From: Sporobacter sp942492735 | GTDB taxonomy: Bacteria; Bacillota; Clostridia; Oscillospirales; Oscillospiraceae | Assembly: GCA_942492735.1 (NCBI GenBank) | Contig: OW818648.1 | Coordinates: 3,410,001 to 3,474,000 of the forward strand | Direction: 5' to 3' | DNA: 64,000 bases | Shown: piece after piece, positions 1-8,571 of the stretch | Position numbering within the stretch: the stretch's first letter is position 1 | Layout: each line of letters begins with the position of its first letter | The notes under the pieces: model-generated | Database searches by the model: none | What the model was told of the DNA's origin: nothing | The model's input: the letters and a program-made list of their open reading frames with translations, nothing else | Made by a program: the position numbers and the translations under genes

Positions 1-1
1 G

Positions 2-3000
2 CCTGTCCTGGAACGGATCATCGAAAAGGAAAAGCCCGACAGCCTCCTTTCCACCCTCGGCGGCCAGACAGGTCTGACGCTGTCGATGCAGCTTGCCAAG
101 GACGGTATTCTCAAAAAGCATGGAGTGAGGCTCCTCGGCGCAACCCCCGAGACGATTGACAAGGCGGAAGACCGCCAGCTGTTTAAAGACACCATGCAGT
201 CGATTGGTCAGCCATGCATCCCATCCAAGGTTGTCACGAATCTTGAGGATGCAAAATCGTTTGCGCTGGAAATCGGCTTCCCGCTGATCATCCGCCCCGC
301 CTTTACGCTCGGCGGCACTGGCGGCGGCATTGTCAGTGACATGGAGGAATTATGCGAAATCGCGGCAAACGGGCTGCGGTTGTCGCCGATTTGTCAGATA
401 CTCGTCGAGCAGTCTGTCGCCGGATGGAAGGAAATAGAGTTTGAGGTCATGCGCGACGCACTCTCAAACGTCATTACCGTTTGCTCCATGGAAAACCTTG
501 ACCCTGTCGGCGTGCACACTGGTGACAGCATCGTCATCGCCCCGGCGGTAACGCTCTCAGACAAAGAATATCAGATGCTCCGCACAGCGTCACTCAACAT
601 CATCAACGCGCTGAAGGTCGAAGGCGGCTGCAATGTCCAATATGCCTTGAATCCGGACAGCTTCGAGTATATGGTTATCGAAGTCAACCCACGTGTTTCG
701 CGCTCATCGGCGCTGGCTTCAAAGGCCACCGGATATCCCATTGCCAAGGTTGCGACAAAGATCGCTATCGGCTATACGCTCAGCGAGATAAAAAATGCCG
801 TTACCGGTAAAACAAGCGCCTGCTTTGAACCAGCACTCGACTATGTCGTCGTCAAATTCCCGAAGTGGCCGTTTGACAAATTCGTCTATGCAAAGCGTAC
901 ACTCGGTACGCAGATGAAGGCGACCGGCGAGGTGATGGCGATCGGCACGACCTTTGAAGAGGCCATCATGAAGGCCGTGCGCGGCGCCGAAATCAGTCAC
1001 GACAGCTTAAATGACAAGATCTGTATGACTCAGGATGTCGAAACAATTCGCAGGCGGCTCCACGACTGCACTGACGAACGCATATTTGTGGTCTATGAAG
1101 CGCTCAAGCGTGGCATATCCACGGATGAGATTTTTACGATTACCAGGATCGACCGGTGGTTCCTGAACAAGCTGATGAATCTCGTCAAAATGGACGCGCG
1201 CTTGGCGCAGTATAGTGTTTTGTCGCAGGGCATTGCGCTGGCGCAAGGTGTCGCTCTTTCTCAAGGTATTATGCCTGAGCAGGGCTTAGATGAAGAAATT
1301 TATATAAAAGCGAAACGTATGGGTTATCTCGACAAGCAGATCGAAGCGCTGACCGGGTTGAAGATCACGAACCCCCGTCGCGCTGTCTATAAAATGGTCG
1401 ACACGTGCGCGGCGGAATTTTCCGCTGAGACGCCGTACTTCTACTCGACCTACGACGACGTCAATGAGGCCGCCGAGTTCATTAAAGCAAAGAACAGCAG
1501 CAAAAAGACTGTCATCGTTTTCGGCTCCGGCCCCATCCGTATCGGTCAGGGCATTGAATTCGACTACGCGTCCGTCCACTGCGTCTGGGCTTTAAAGGAC
1601 GCGGGCTTTGAGGTTGTCATCGTCAACAACAATCCCGAAACGGTTTCCACCGACTTTGACACTGCGGACAGGCTGTACTTCGAGCCGCTGACGACGGAGG
1701 ATGTCTGGAATATTATCGAAACAGAAAAGCCTTACGGGGCCGTCGTTGCCTTCGGCGGACAAACCGCCATTAAGCTCACGTCCTTCTTAGACAAAAGAGG
1801 CGTAAAAATCCTCGGAACCTCTGCCGACAGCATCGATGCCGCAGAGGATCGGGAGCGATTCGACGCGCTTTTAGAGGAGCTGGACATTGCAAGACCCATC
1901 GGCGGTACGGTGAAAACGGCGGCAGAAGCCCTCGTCGTCGCAAGCAGAATCGGTTACCCGGTGCTGATGCGCCCGTCTTACGTTCTTGGCGGGCAGAATA
2001 TGATCATCGCGTTCTCCGAAGAGGATATCCACGAATATATGGCCATCATCCTCACACAGAACATCGAGAATCCTGTGCTCATAGACAAATATTTGATGGG
2101 CACCGAGCTTGAAGTCGACGCCATTTGCGATGGCGAAGAGATTCTCATCCCGGGAATTATGGAGCACATTGAGCGCGCCGGTATCCATTCCGGTGACTCG
2201 ATCGCCGTCTACCCTGCCTGGAATATCGATGACGACATGCGTAAAATCATTGTGGACAGTACGGCCAAACTCGCGCTGGCACTCAAAACAATCGGTCTGG
2301 TCAATATCCAGTACCTCATATCTGAAGGCAAGCTTTTCGTGATTGAGGTCAATCCGCGCTCGTCGCGCACGATTCCATATATCAGCAAGGTCACGGGCGT
2401 CCCGATGGTGGAGCTCGCGACACGGTGTATGGTGGGTGAAAAGCTCGCCGACATGGGCTACGGGACAGGCCTGTATAAAAAATCTCCTTATGTTGCCGTT
2501 AAGGTTCCCGTTTTCTCGTTCGAGAAGCTCATCAATGTCGATACACAATTAGGCCCGGAGATGAAATCAACGGGCGAAGTCCTCGGCATCGCGACGACGC
2601 GTGAGGAGGCACTCTATAAAGGTCTTAAGGCGGCAGGATACCGGCTGCATAAAACAGGCGGTATATTCGTCACGGTCCGTGACCGGGACAAAGCCGAAAT
2701 TCTCCACGTTGTCCGAAAATTCTCCGATCTCGGTTTTACGATCTACGCCACATCGGGAACCGCCGAATCCTTTAGAAATGTCGGCATTGAAGCAACGACA
2801 GTCAGTAAAATATACGAGGGTGAAGACAATGGTCTTTCGCTCATCGAGAGCGGCAAAGTTAATTACGTGATTTCGACATCCACTAAAGGCCGAATCCCGA
2901 CGCGCGACAGCGTCAAAATCCGCCGCAAAACAGTCGAGCGGTCAATCCCCTGCCTGACCTCCATTGACACGGCAAACGCCGTCGTCGACTGCCTCATGAG

Positions 3001-3898
3001 CAAATACTCACAGTCCACGATTGAACTCGTCGATATCAATAACATGCGGAAAGAAAAAGTATTGCTGCCGTTTTCCAAAATGCAGACATGCGGAAACGAC
3101 TACATCTACTTCAACTGCCTTGAACAGATGATCGACAGCCCTGAAAGCCTTTCCATCCGCCTGAGTGACCGCCACCTCGGCATCGGCGGCGATGGTGTTG
3201 TGCTCATCTGCCCATCAACGATTGCCGATGCGTCCGTCCGGATTTACAACATGGACGGCACAAACGGCGGTATCGGCGGAAACGCCCTGCGCTGCGTCTG
3301 CAAATACCTTTATGACAACACAATCGTTACAAAAAACGATATGACGATTGAGGTCAGCGGCAAAATCCGAAAGATGCATGTCTTTACGACGGGCGGCAAG
3401 GTGACGACCGTCACAGCCGATATGGGCAAAGCCGAGTTCTCTCCCCCGCTCATCCCAGTAAAGATGGCTGACGACAGAGTTATCAACAAGCTCGCTGTCA
3501 TCGGAGGGCACGCGTATCATATTACATGCCTCTCTTTGGGCAATCCGCACTGCGTTGTTTTCATGCCGAACATCCACAGCCTGGACTTACAAAATATCGG
3601 TCCGATGTTTGAGCACGACCCGCTTTTCCCCGAACGCGTCAACACGGAATTTGTTCTCGTCATGAATGAAAACACGCTCTGCATGCGCGTCTGGGAGCGC
3701 GGCAACGGCGAAACCCAAGCCAGCGGTACCGGCGCTTGTGCTGCCGCTGTGGCCGCTGTAGAAAACGGGTACTGCAAAAAGGATACGGACATCACAGTGA
3801 AGCTCCTCGGCGGCGACCTAAAAATTCGGTATACAGACGACGGCGTATTCATGACCGGAAGTGCGACGAAGTGCTTTGACGGGATTGTGGAGATATAA
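2..3898 (+). CDS. carB: Carbamoyl-phosphate synthase large subunit fused to a DapF-like domain (5' partial)
   Basis: The frame is open from base 2, so the gene starts before the window. The first 1014 or so codons are CarB, which makes carbamoyl phosphate from bicarbonate, ammonia and ATP for arginine and pyrimidine synthesis. The two ATP-grasp halves are visible, each with its GGQT and NPR(V/S)SRS/T motifs, followed by an MGS-like allosteric domain. About 60 N-terminal residues are missing compared with the usual 1060-1070. No stop separates CarB from a diaminopimelate epimerase-like domain of 284 residues that begins at an internal ATG at 3044. The CarB linker around 1219-1290 carries an unusual (A/S)QG(I/V) repeat. 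The CarB identity is secure; whether both domains stay joined in the cell is not known. Confidence 0.95.
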   Translation, partial: PVLERIIEKEKPDSLLSTLGGQTGLTLSMQLAKDGILKKHGVRLLGATPETIDKAEDRQLFKDTMQSIGQPCIPSKVVTNLEDAKSFALEIGFPLIIRPAFTLGGTGGGIVSDMEELCEIAANGLRLSPICQILVEQSVAGWKEIEFEVMRDALSNVITVCSMENLDPVGVHTGDSIVIAPAVTLSDKEYQMLRTASLNIINALKVEGGCNVQYALNPDSFEYMVIEVNPRVSRSSALASKATGYPIAKVATKIAIGYTLSEIKNAVTGKTSACFEPALDYVVVKFPKWPFDKFVYAKRTLGTQMKATGEVMAIGTTFEEAIMKAVRGAEISHDSLNDKICMTQDVETIRRRLHDCTDERIFVVYEALKRGISTDEIFTITRIDRWFLNKLMNLVKMDARLAQYSVLSQGIALAQGVALSQGIMPEQGLDEEIYIKAKRMGYLDKQIEALTGLKITNPRRAVYKMVDTCAAEFSAETPYFYSTYDDVNEAAEFIKAKNSSKKTVIVFGSGPIRIGQGIEFDYASVHCVWALKDAGFEVVIVNNNPETVSTDFDTADRLYFEPLTTEDVWNIIETEKPYGAVVAFGGQTAIKLTSFLDKRGVKILGTSADSIDAAEDRERFDALLEELDIARPIGGTVKTAAEALVVASRIGYPVLMRPSYVLGGQNMIIAFSEEDIHEYMAIILTQNIENPVLIDKYLMGTELEVDAICDGEEILIPGIMEHIERAGIHSGDSIAVYPAWNIDDDMRKIIVDSTAKLALALKTIGLVNIQYLISEGKLFVIEVNPRSSRTIPYISKVTGVPMVELATRCMVGEKLADMGYGTGLYKKSPYVAVKVPVFSFEKLINVDTQLGPEMKSTGEVLGIATTREEALYKGLKAAGYRLHKTGGIFVTVRDRDKAEILHVVRKFSDLGFTIYATSGTAESFRNVGIEATTVSKIYEGEDNGLSLIESGKVNYVISTSTKGRIPTRDSVKIRRKTVERSIPCLTSIDTANAVVDCLMSKYSQSTIELVDINNMRKEKVLLPFSKMQTCGNDYIYFNCLEQMIDSPESLSIRLSDRHLGIGGDGVVLICPSTIADASVRIYNMDGTNGGIGGNALRCVCKYLYDNTIVTKNDMTIEVSGKIRKMHVFTTGGKVTTVTADMGKAEFSPPLIPVKMADDRVINKLAVIGGHAYHITCLSLGNPHCVVFMPNIHSLDLQNIGPMFEHDPLFPERVNTEFVLVMNENTLCMRVWERGNGETQASGTGACAAAVAAVENGYCKKDTDITVKLLGGDLKIRYTDDGVFMTGSATKCFDGIVEI
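3044..3895 (+). other. dapF: DapF-like domain of the fusion; both catalytic cysteines replaced
   Basis: The segment is recognisable as diaminopimelate epimerase family from KMQTCGNDYIYF at its start, the GNPHCVVF motif, the ERGNGET motif and GTGACA near the end. DapF interconverts LL- and meso-diaminopimelate with two cysteines. At the first position (usual motif CGN) the codon at 3275-3277 is GGC, giving GGN. At the second (usual ACGTGACA) the codon at 3722-3724 is AGC, giving ASGTGACA. The fold motifs are kept, so this is probably a diverged or re-purposed DapF. An internal start at 3044 has no convincing ribosome binding site. Confidence 0.8.
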
Positions 3899-3903
3899 AA
3901 ATT

Positions 3904-3927
3904 TAAGCCTCCCGAAAGGGAGGCTTA
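3904..3927 (-). terminator. Hairpin terminator between convergent genes
   Basis: A perfect 10-bp stem (TAAGCCTCCC / GGGAGGCTTA) closes a GAAA tetraloop. On the minus strand it is followed by a T-rich run, so it should end the 3931-4437 transcript. It may also stop the carB-dapF transcript from the other side. Confidence 0.75.
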
Positions 3928-3930
3928 ATG

Positions 3931-4437
3931 CTAGAATGGGTTTCTCCAGTCTTCTGGGACGAGCATCCATAATGCCGGCATAACACATTTGTTTTCAGGA
4001 ATGTAATCAGTCGGTGTATACTGAAAAGGCTTTTCAAGCTTTTTCAGTATCGCTTTATATGTTTCATGGTTTAGACAAGTTGTTTTTTGCTTACTATAAG
4101 ACTCCATTTCTACATTTATCTCTATATCATTGCCAAATTCATAACTTTGAAGTTCGCTAAACCAACCATCGAAAAACTTTGATTTTGGACCGCCCATACC
4201 ATGAGGACACCCATCGTTGAGTGGACTAGCTGGATTAACATAGCACCACCAGGTTACATAGTTAATTGCCAATCCCAAATTGCTGATTTCATTAACAAAA
4301 CCATTTAAGGTATCTCTTAAAGTAATACAATCAATATACCCCCAACCAACTGGCTCAACCTTGTATTTTACCAACATATCATCTAAGTTTTTCTGAATTT
4401 CGCCTTTATTATTACTTAGATATTCGAAATATGTCAT
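3931..4437 (-). CDS. Hypothetical protein, 168 aa
   Basis: I do not recognise this protein. It starts at ATG 4437 behind an AGGGGTGG ribosome binding site. It is soluble, with no signal peptide or membrane segment. It has an aromatic central part containing the run NYVTWWCYVNP, a glycine-rich HGMGGPKSKFF stretch and a C-terminal tail with PALWMLVPEDW. The coding sequence is visibly more AT-rich than carB or rplJ, which suggests recent acquisition. It lies tail to tail with carB-dapF and next to a toxin-antitoxin pair, so it may belong to the same accessory patch. Confidence 0.6.
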   Translation of the reverse strand: MTYFEYLSNNKGEIQKNLDDMLVKYKVEPVGWGYIDCITLRDTLNGFVNEISNLGLAINYVTWWCYVNPASPLNDGCPHGMGGPKSKFFDGWFSELQSYEFGNDIEINVEMESYSKQKTTCLNHETYKAILKKLEKPFQYTPTDYIPENKCVMPALWMLVPEDWRNPF

Positions 4438-4534
4438 ATTGAACCACCCCTGTTACCCGACTATTGCCATAGTATAATATAAATCCATATATTGCAATCC
4501 TAAGTCATTCTCTGATTTCTGTATTTTGTTAGCA

Positions 4535-4563
4535 TTGATATTATGTCTTTATTGTGGTATAAT
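4535..4563 (+). promoter_or_regulatory. Sigma-A type promoter of the toxin-antitoxin pair
   Basis: TTGATA at 4535-4540 and TATAAT at 4558-4563 are separated by exactly 17 bp and lie 27 bp before the antitoxin start. Confidence 0.75.
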
Positions 4564-4589
4564 AATCCCACAGTTAGGAGATGAGACAA

Positions 4590-4847
4590 ATGCACATCAT
4601 TCCAATACGTGATCTCAAAAATACGAGCGAAATATCACAGAAATGCAATACGATGAACGAACCGATTTTCATAACAAAGAATGGTTATGGCGATATGGTC
4701 ATCATGAGCATGAAAGCATATGAGGAAAAAATGCATATGATTGATATTTATAACAAGCTGGCGGCAGCCGAAGAACAAATCAAAGATGGCAAGATGCTCG
4801 ACGCTGAGGCTTCAATGAAAGGCCTTCGGGAAAAATATAATGTATAA
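4590..4847 (+). CDS. Phd/YefM-type antitoxin
   Basis: This 85-residue protein begins MHIIPIRDLKNTSEISQKC, the typical N-terminus of Phd/YefM antitoxins, where a DNA-binding fold sits over the operator. It continues with the usual 'PIFITKNGYGDMVIMS' type strand-turn-strand and ends in a charged helix that would wrap the toxin. The ATG at 4590 is preferred to the one at 4581 because the AGGAG at 4576-4580 is then 9 bases away. It overlaps the toxin gene by 8 bases. Antitoxins of this family normally repress their own promoter, here at 4535-4563. Confidence 0.85.
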   Translation: MHIIPIRDLKNTSEISQKCNTMNEPIFITKNGYGDMVIMSMKAYEEKMHMIDIYNKLAAAEEQIKDGKMLDAEASMKGLREKYNV

Positions 4848-5148
4848 GCTAATGATAACCGAGCTTGCCGCTCAGGATCTTGACAATATTGTCAGTTATA
4901 TTACTGAGCAGTTATCTAACCCATCGGCGGCATCAAGGCTTCTGGACGATATTGCAAAGTGTTACGGTTATCTCAAAACCTCGCCGCAGATCTACGAAAT
5001 CTGCCGGGATTCAAAGCTGTCCAGAGATGGTTACCGAAAAGCAGTGATTAATAATTACATGCTCATATACCGAATTGACGACGTAACCAAAACTGTTTTT
5101 ATATTGCGTTTTTTCTATGGCGGCAGGGATTATGTAAAACTGTTGTAA
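4840..5148 (+). CDS. RelE/ParE-family toxin
   Basis: This 102-residue basic protein has the RelE/ParE layout: an N-terminal strand and helix (ITELAAQDLDNIVSYI), a helix with a conserved leucine pattern, then the strands YRKAVINNYMLIYRID and TVFILRFFYGGRDY. The family either cuts mRNA on the ribosome or poisons gyrase, and sequence alone does not say which. It overlaps the antitoxin by 8 bases, so translation is probably coupled. A hairpin at 5179-5194 lies downstream but has no T-run on this strand. Confidence 0.85.
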   Translation: MYKLMITELAAQDLDNIVSYITEQLSNPSAASRLLDDIAKCYGYLKTSPQIYEICRDSKLSRDGYRKAVINNYMLIYRIDDVTKTVFILRFFYGGRDYVKLL

Positions 5149-5214
5149 ACATGAATTGAATGTGGATATAATGGCAGGCAAGTGCTATGGCACTTCTAAA
5201 AAAATAAAAATACA

Positions 5215-5246
5215 TTGACAATGTATAGTGTCTCTGATAATATAAT
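5215..5246 (+). promoter_or_regulatory. Promoter of rplJ-rplL
   Basis: There is a consensus TTGACA at 5215-5220. Overlapping -10 candidates follow: GATAAT at 5236-5241, TAATAT at 5238-5243 (17-bp spacing) and TATAAT at 5241-5246. The exact -10 cannot be fixed by eye. Confidence 0.65.
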
Positions 5247-5247
5247 C

Positions 5248-5372
5248 AAGCGTTCCAAAGACAGCAGGTGGTATTGCATTGATGTGCAAACTGTAAATCC
5301 TGCCGAGGACAGCTGACATGATTATTTGATTGTTTGCTTATGTTCTTGTGTTTTTACGCAGGAACATTTTTT
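5248..5372 (+). promoter_or_regulatory. Ribosomal protein L10 leader (autoregulatory)
   Basis: The leader carries the conserved halves of the Firmicutes L10 leader, CCAAAGACAGCAGGTGG (5254-5270) and TCCTGCCGAGGAC (5298-5310), which pair around a kink-turn region. In this RNA family L10 with L12 binds the leader and favours the downstream terminator, giving feedback on rplJ-rplL. It sits directly upstream of rplJ. Confidence 0.85.
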
Positions 5373-5373
5373 G
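5341..5373 (+). terminator. Attenuator of the L10 leader
   Basis: An 8-bp stem (TGTTCTTG / CAGGAACA, one G-U pair) is followed directly by TTTTTTG and lies 42 bases before the rplJ start. This is the place expected for the terminator of an L10 leader. Confidence 0.75.
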
Positions 5374-5414
5374 TTTCTTGGACGCTATTTCAAATTCCGG
5401 AGGTGAAAAAAAAC

Positions 5415-5999
5415 ATGCCAAATGCAAAGGTTTTAGGCGAGAAGCAAGCAGTCGTTGCGGAACTGGCCGAAAAACTCAAAGGTGCTTCGGGCGTTCTCGT
5501 CGATTATTCCGGTATTACAGTTGCCGAAGACACCGAGATGCGCGCAAAGCTCCGTAAGGCCAATGTCGACTATGCTGTTATCAAGAACACACTTTTGAGA
5601 TTTGCCGCCAACAACGCCGGATATGAAGGGCTTGACCCCATATTAAACGGTACGACATCATTAGCTGTTCACTTGACAGACCCCGTCGCTCCGGCCAAGC
5701 TCATCAAAGAGTACGCCACAAAGTTCACAAACCACTTTGAAATCAAAGGCGGTTTCATGAACGGAAAAGTGCTTACCGTTGACGAGGTCAACGCTCTGGC
5801 AAGCATCCCCGCACTGCCCGTGCTGCAGGCTATGCTCCTTGGCACAATGCAGGCACCCATCACATCGCTCGCTGTCGTACTCAAGGCGGCAGCCGAAAAA
5901 CTTGGCGGCGGCGTTTCTGCCGAAGCTACTGCTGAAGTTCCTGTTGAAGCTGCTGTTGAAGCTCCTGCTGAAGCACCAGTTGAAGCTCCCGCCGAATAA
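5415..5999 (+). CDS. rplJ: 50S ribosomal protein L10
   Basis: L10 anchors the L7/L12 stalk on 23S rRNA. The 194-residue protein starts MPNAKVLGEKQAVVAELAEK at the ATG behind GGAGGTG (5399-5405). An upstream in-frame ATG at 5334 lies inside the leader terminator and is not a plausible start. Typical L10 segments are VDYSGITVAEDTEMR and KNTLLRFA. The last 30 residues are a low-complexity Ala/Pro/Glu/Val repeat (APVEAPAE type), longer than in most homologues. It is followed by rplL 45 bases on, but not by rpoB in this window. Confidence 0.97.
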   Translation: MPNAKVLGEKQAVVAELAEKLKGASGVLVDYSGITVAEDTEMRAKLRKANVDYAVIKNTLLRFAANNAGYEGLDPILNGTTSLAVHLTDPVAPAKLIKEYATKFTNHFEIKGGFMNGKVLTVDEVNALASIPALPVLQAMLLGTMQAPITSLAVVLKAAAEKLGGGVSAEATAEVPVEAAVEAPAEAPVEAPAE

Positions 6000-6044
6000 T
6001 TACTCAAAAACAAAAAATACATTCTTAATAGGAGGATATGTAAA

Positions 6045-6419
6045 ATGGCCAGTGAAAAAGTCAATGCTTTGATTGAAGAAATCAAAGTTCTTACCGTTAT
6101 CGAGCTTTCAGACCTTGTACACGCTTTAGAGGAAGTCTTCGGTGTTTCCGCCGCTGCGATGGCTGCGCCCGCTGCCGGACCTGTTGCCGCTGCTGTTGTT
6201 GAAGAGCAGACAGAGTTTGACGTCGTTATGTCAAGCTTCGGCGCTGAGAAGATTAAGGTCATCAAGGAAGTCCGCGCTATCACAGGTCTCGGCCTTGCCG
6301 AAGCGAAAGCTCTTGTTGAAGGCGTACCTGCAAAGATCAAAGAGGGCGTCAACAAAGAAGAAGCCGAAAACCTTAAGAAGCAGCTCACCGATGCCGGTGC
6401 AACCGTCGAAATTAAGTAA
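6045..6419 (+). CDS. rplL: 50S ribosomal protein L7/L12
   Basis: This is the 124-residue stalk protein that recruits translation factors. It has the N-terminal dimerisation helix (IEEIKVLTVIELSDLVHALEE), an Ala/Pro hinge near residues 38-55 and the C-terminal domain with KIKVIKEVRAITGLGLAEAKALVE. The ribosome binding site AGGAGG lies 8-9 bases upstream. It forms an operon with rplJ under the L10 leader and ends at a strong hairpin. Confidence 0.98.
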   Translation: MASEKVNALIEEIKVLTVIELSDLVHALEEVFGVSAAAMAAPAAGPVAAAVVEEQTEFDVVMSSFGAEKIKVIKEVRAITGLGLAEAKALVEGVPAKIKEGVNKEEAENLKKQLTDAGATVEIK

Positions 6420-6432
6420 TACTATTCATAAT

Positions 6433-6470
6433 ATATCCCGCGCAGTTGATCAACTGCGCGGGATATTTGC
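6433..6470 (+). terminator. Terminator after rplL
   Basis: A perfect palindrome at 6433-6466, rich in GC (CCCGCGCAGTTG / CAACTGCGCGGG), is followed by TTTGCGTTT. The T-run is weak but the stem is very strong. Confidence 0.7.
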
Positions 6471-6523
6471 GTTTAGATATAGATAGGACGTTACCTGCTT
6501 TAACGCTAAGGGAGATGCGTACC

Positions 6524-6599
6524 GTAGGGGCGGATTCAATATCCGGCCATTCTCTGTAACGCGCCGCAGGAGAAGGGCGGATATAGAATCCGCCCCTAC
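6524..6599. repeat. GTAGGG...CCCTAC inverted repeat
   Basis: GTAGGGGCGGATTCAATATCC and GGATATAGAATCCGCCCCTAC face each other across about 34 bases, with few mismatches. It lies in a 379-base stretch (6420-6798) that otherwise holds no gene I can support. Similar ends recur at 57174-57255 and 61247-61316. Confidence 0.65.
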
Positions 6600-6798
6600 A
6601 TAGATTACCGACGTAACAGTGTATACCCCTATACATAAAAGAAAGCATGACGGTTGAATCGTCATGCTTTCAGGTTTATACATGTAAGTGGCGTGGTGTG
6701 CCGCTTCAAATTATTCTCTCTTTGATACTATATTACTTGAATAAATCACTTCAGTCAAGTACCTGTCCGTATCTGTAACAGAACAGTAACTTAAGCTA

Positions 6799-8367
6799 TT
6801 ACTTCGTTAGGGTCATCAGCCAAGTGGCTTTCGGTTCTCCGCCTGTCAGAGCATCCTTCCATGCCTGCAAATCCTTATCGCGCTTTTTCGTTTCAGACAA
6901 TAAGTCGCTGTACTGTTTGCCCGGCCCGATGAAGCTAATGATATAGTAACCGGTTGCCTCGTTATAAACGACGGTATGGTCACCCGGTTTCCGCGCGGTA
7001 TCGTAGATCCAGCTTGTGATCTCTGCCGGCATCTGCTCTCTGTAGACATTCTCATTGAGCTTGCTGTTATCAACAACTATTTCCGCGCTGTGTGCTGTGA
7101 TCAACTCTGTGAATTTTTCCTGAGTTGCACCGCCGTCCAGCCACTCCTGGTGAATCTTATTGGCGGTATCTTCAGCGGTTTTCTTTGCCGCTTCAACAGC
7201 TGCATTATAAGCTGCATCATTATCGTCTTCCGGGTATTGCGTCTGATCTATTGTGTCCGGTTGAACTTGTATCTGCTGAATATTGACGGTCGTATAGTGG
7301 TTATCGTCCCGCGTCTCGAAGAAAACGACATAGTAACCGTTGGACGACTCAATAGCTGTGACATCTCCGAGCTTGCGGCTCGGATCTCTAAGCCAGTCAC
7401 CGTAGGTTGAACCTAAAAGCTCACCTTTATATACTCTTTCAGAGGCGCTGTCTTCCTTATAGGTTTCGGGGTCATATTCCCTCGCCGCGTCTATAAAGCT
7501 CTGTTCGTCTGTAATTTTCGCCGCATATTCTTTGGCCTTAACGCCAGCTTCTTCAACAGCGGCGGCTTTGGCTGCATCATAGGCAGTGGTGTCTGGATAA
7601 TCCTCTTCATTGACTTCCGCGCCGACGACCAGGAAATACCGATACGTAAACGTATCAAAGGTATCCTTATTTTCATCGTAATAGGATTCGATAACGTCCT
7701 GGGTGTACTCATAGGAATCATGCATGTAATTCGTGTAAGAACTAATCAAGTAGCTTCTTTCAGTATTCTTTTTGTAGGCGGCCTCATTCATAGAATTACC
7801 GTAGGCAGATTTGAGATAGTCGTCAAATTTTGCATATCCGTACGCATAGCCCATTGCTTTCATCTGGGCGATATCATCATCCATTTGGCTCTTTTCATCT
7901 TCAGGCAGCTGATAGCCAGCCTTCGTGGCTTCCAGATAAATTTTATTATCTGCTTTCATTTGTTCAAAGGCCATTTCCTCGAAGAAATCCGACCACGTTT
8001 CACCGGTGGTTTCATCATAGATTTGGCTCTTCAGCGAACTGTTCTGGTCCGGCAGCATGGAGCTCCCGAGGTCACCTGTACCACTCATTGCCTGATAATA
8101 CTGCATATAAACGTTTTCGTAGTAATAGTTAAAATCCGTAATGGAGTATTTGACGTTGTCTATCGTGACCGCGGCAAAATTTTGCCTGAAATAATTGGAA
8201 TTAATAAACGTCGAACCTGCAAATAAAACAGCAATAGCAGCCACTGTGATAATCGCTACCCTTGCCGTCATCTTTGCGCTGTCGGTTTTTTTACCTTTCT
8301 TATTACTGCTTTTTTCGATATTAAATCCGTCAGAATTGCGCTTTGTGTTTTTCTGAGCTGCACTCAT
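6799..8367 (-). CDS. Membrane-anchored PrsA/SurA-like foldase
   Basis: The 522-residue protein has a short Lys-rich cytoplasmic N-terminus, one membrane segment at about residues 35-57 and a large extracytoplasmic part. That part resembles SurA/PrsA chaperones: an N-terminal helical domain (TIDNVKYSITDFNYYYENVY), a helical middle with many acidic residues, and parvulin-like strands such as SNGYYVVFFETR and TTVNIQQIQV. It probably helps exported proteins fold at the cell surface. Start ATG 8367 follows AAGGAA. I do not see a fully conserved parvulin active site, so isomerase activity is uncertain. The 6S RNA gene lies just upstream on the same strand. Confidence 0.75.
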   Translation of the reverse strand: MSAAQKNTKRNSDGFNIEKSSNKKGKKTDSAKMTARVAIITVAAIAVLFAGSTFINSNYFRQNFAAVTIDNVKYSITDFNYYYENVYMQYYQAMSGTGDLGSSMLPDQNSSLKSQIYDETTGETWSDFFEEMAFEQMKADNKIYLEATKAGYQLPEDEKSQMDDDIAQMKAMGYAYGYAKFDDYLKSAYGNSMNEAAYKKNTERSYLISSYTNYMHDSYEYTQDVIESYYDENKDTFDTFTYRYFLVVGAEVNEEDYPDTTAYDAAKAAAVEEAGVKAKEYAAKITDEQSFIDAAREYDPETYKEDSASERVYKGELLGSTYGDWLRDPSRKLGDVTAIESSNGYYVVFFETRDDNHYTTVNIQQIQVQPDTIDQTQYPEDDNDAAYNAAVEAAKKTAEDTANKIHQEWLDGGATQEKFTELITAHSAEIVVDNSKLNENVYREQMPAEITSWIYDTARKPGDHTVVYNEATGYYIISFIGPGKQYSDLLSETKKRDKDLQAWKDALTGGEPKATWLMTLTK

Positions 8368-8571
8368 ACGTCTGTCATTCCTTCTAATATTCTAATATTT
8401 ATGTAGGGTTGCGTGAAAATGGTATTAATGTCATACCAAACCGTGGAATTGGTATATCTGTCATACCATGCGTGGAATTGGTATAACAGGGGTTATTATA
8501 CTCGAAAGCCATCGTGCTTACAAGCAAAATTCAAACTGTTCTTAATTAATTTACAAAATAATACTAATAAA

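Noticed and set aside
1871..2548. 225-residue minus-strand frame within carB
   Set aside because: It is a shadow frame of the well conserved CarB coding sequence.
5179..5194. Hairpin AAGTGC-TATG-GCACTT as terminator of the toxin gene
   Set aside because: It is followed by an A-run and not a T-run on the plus strand, so it does not look like a terminator in that direction.
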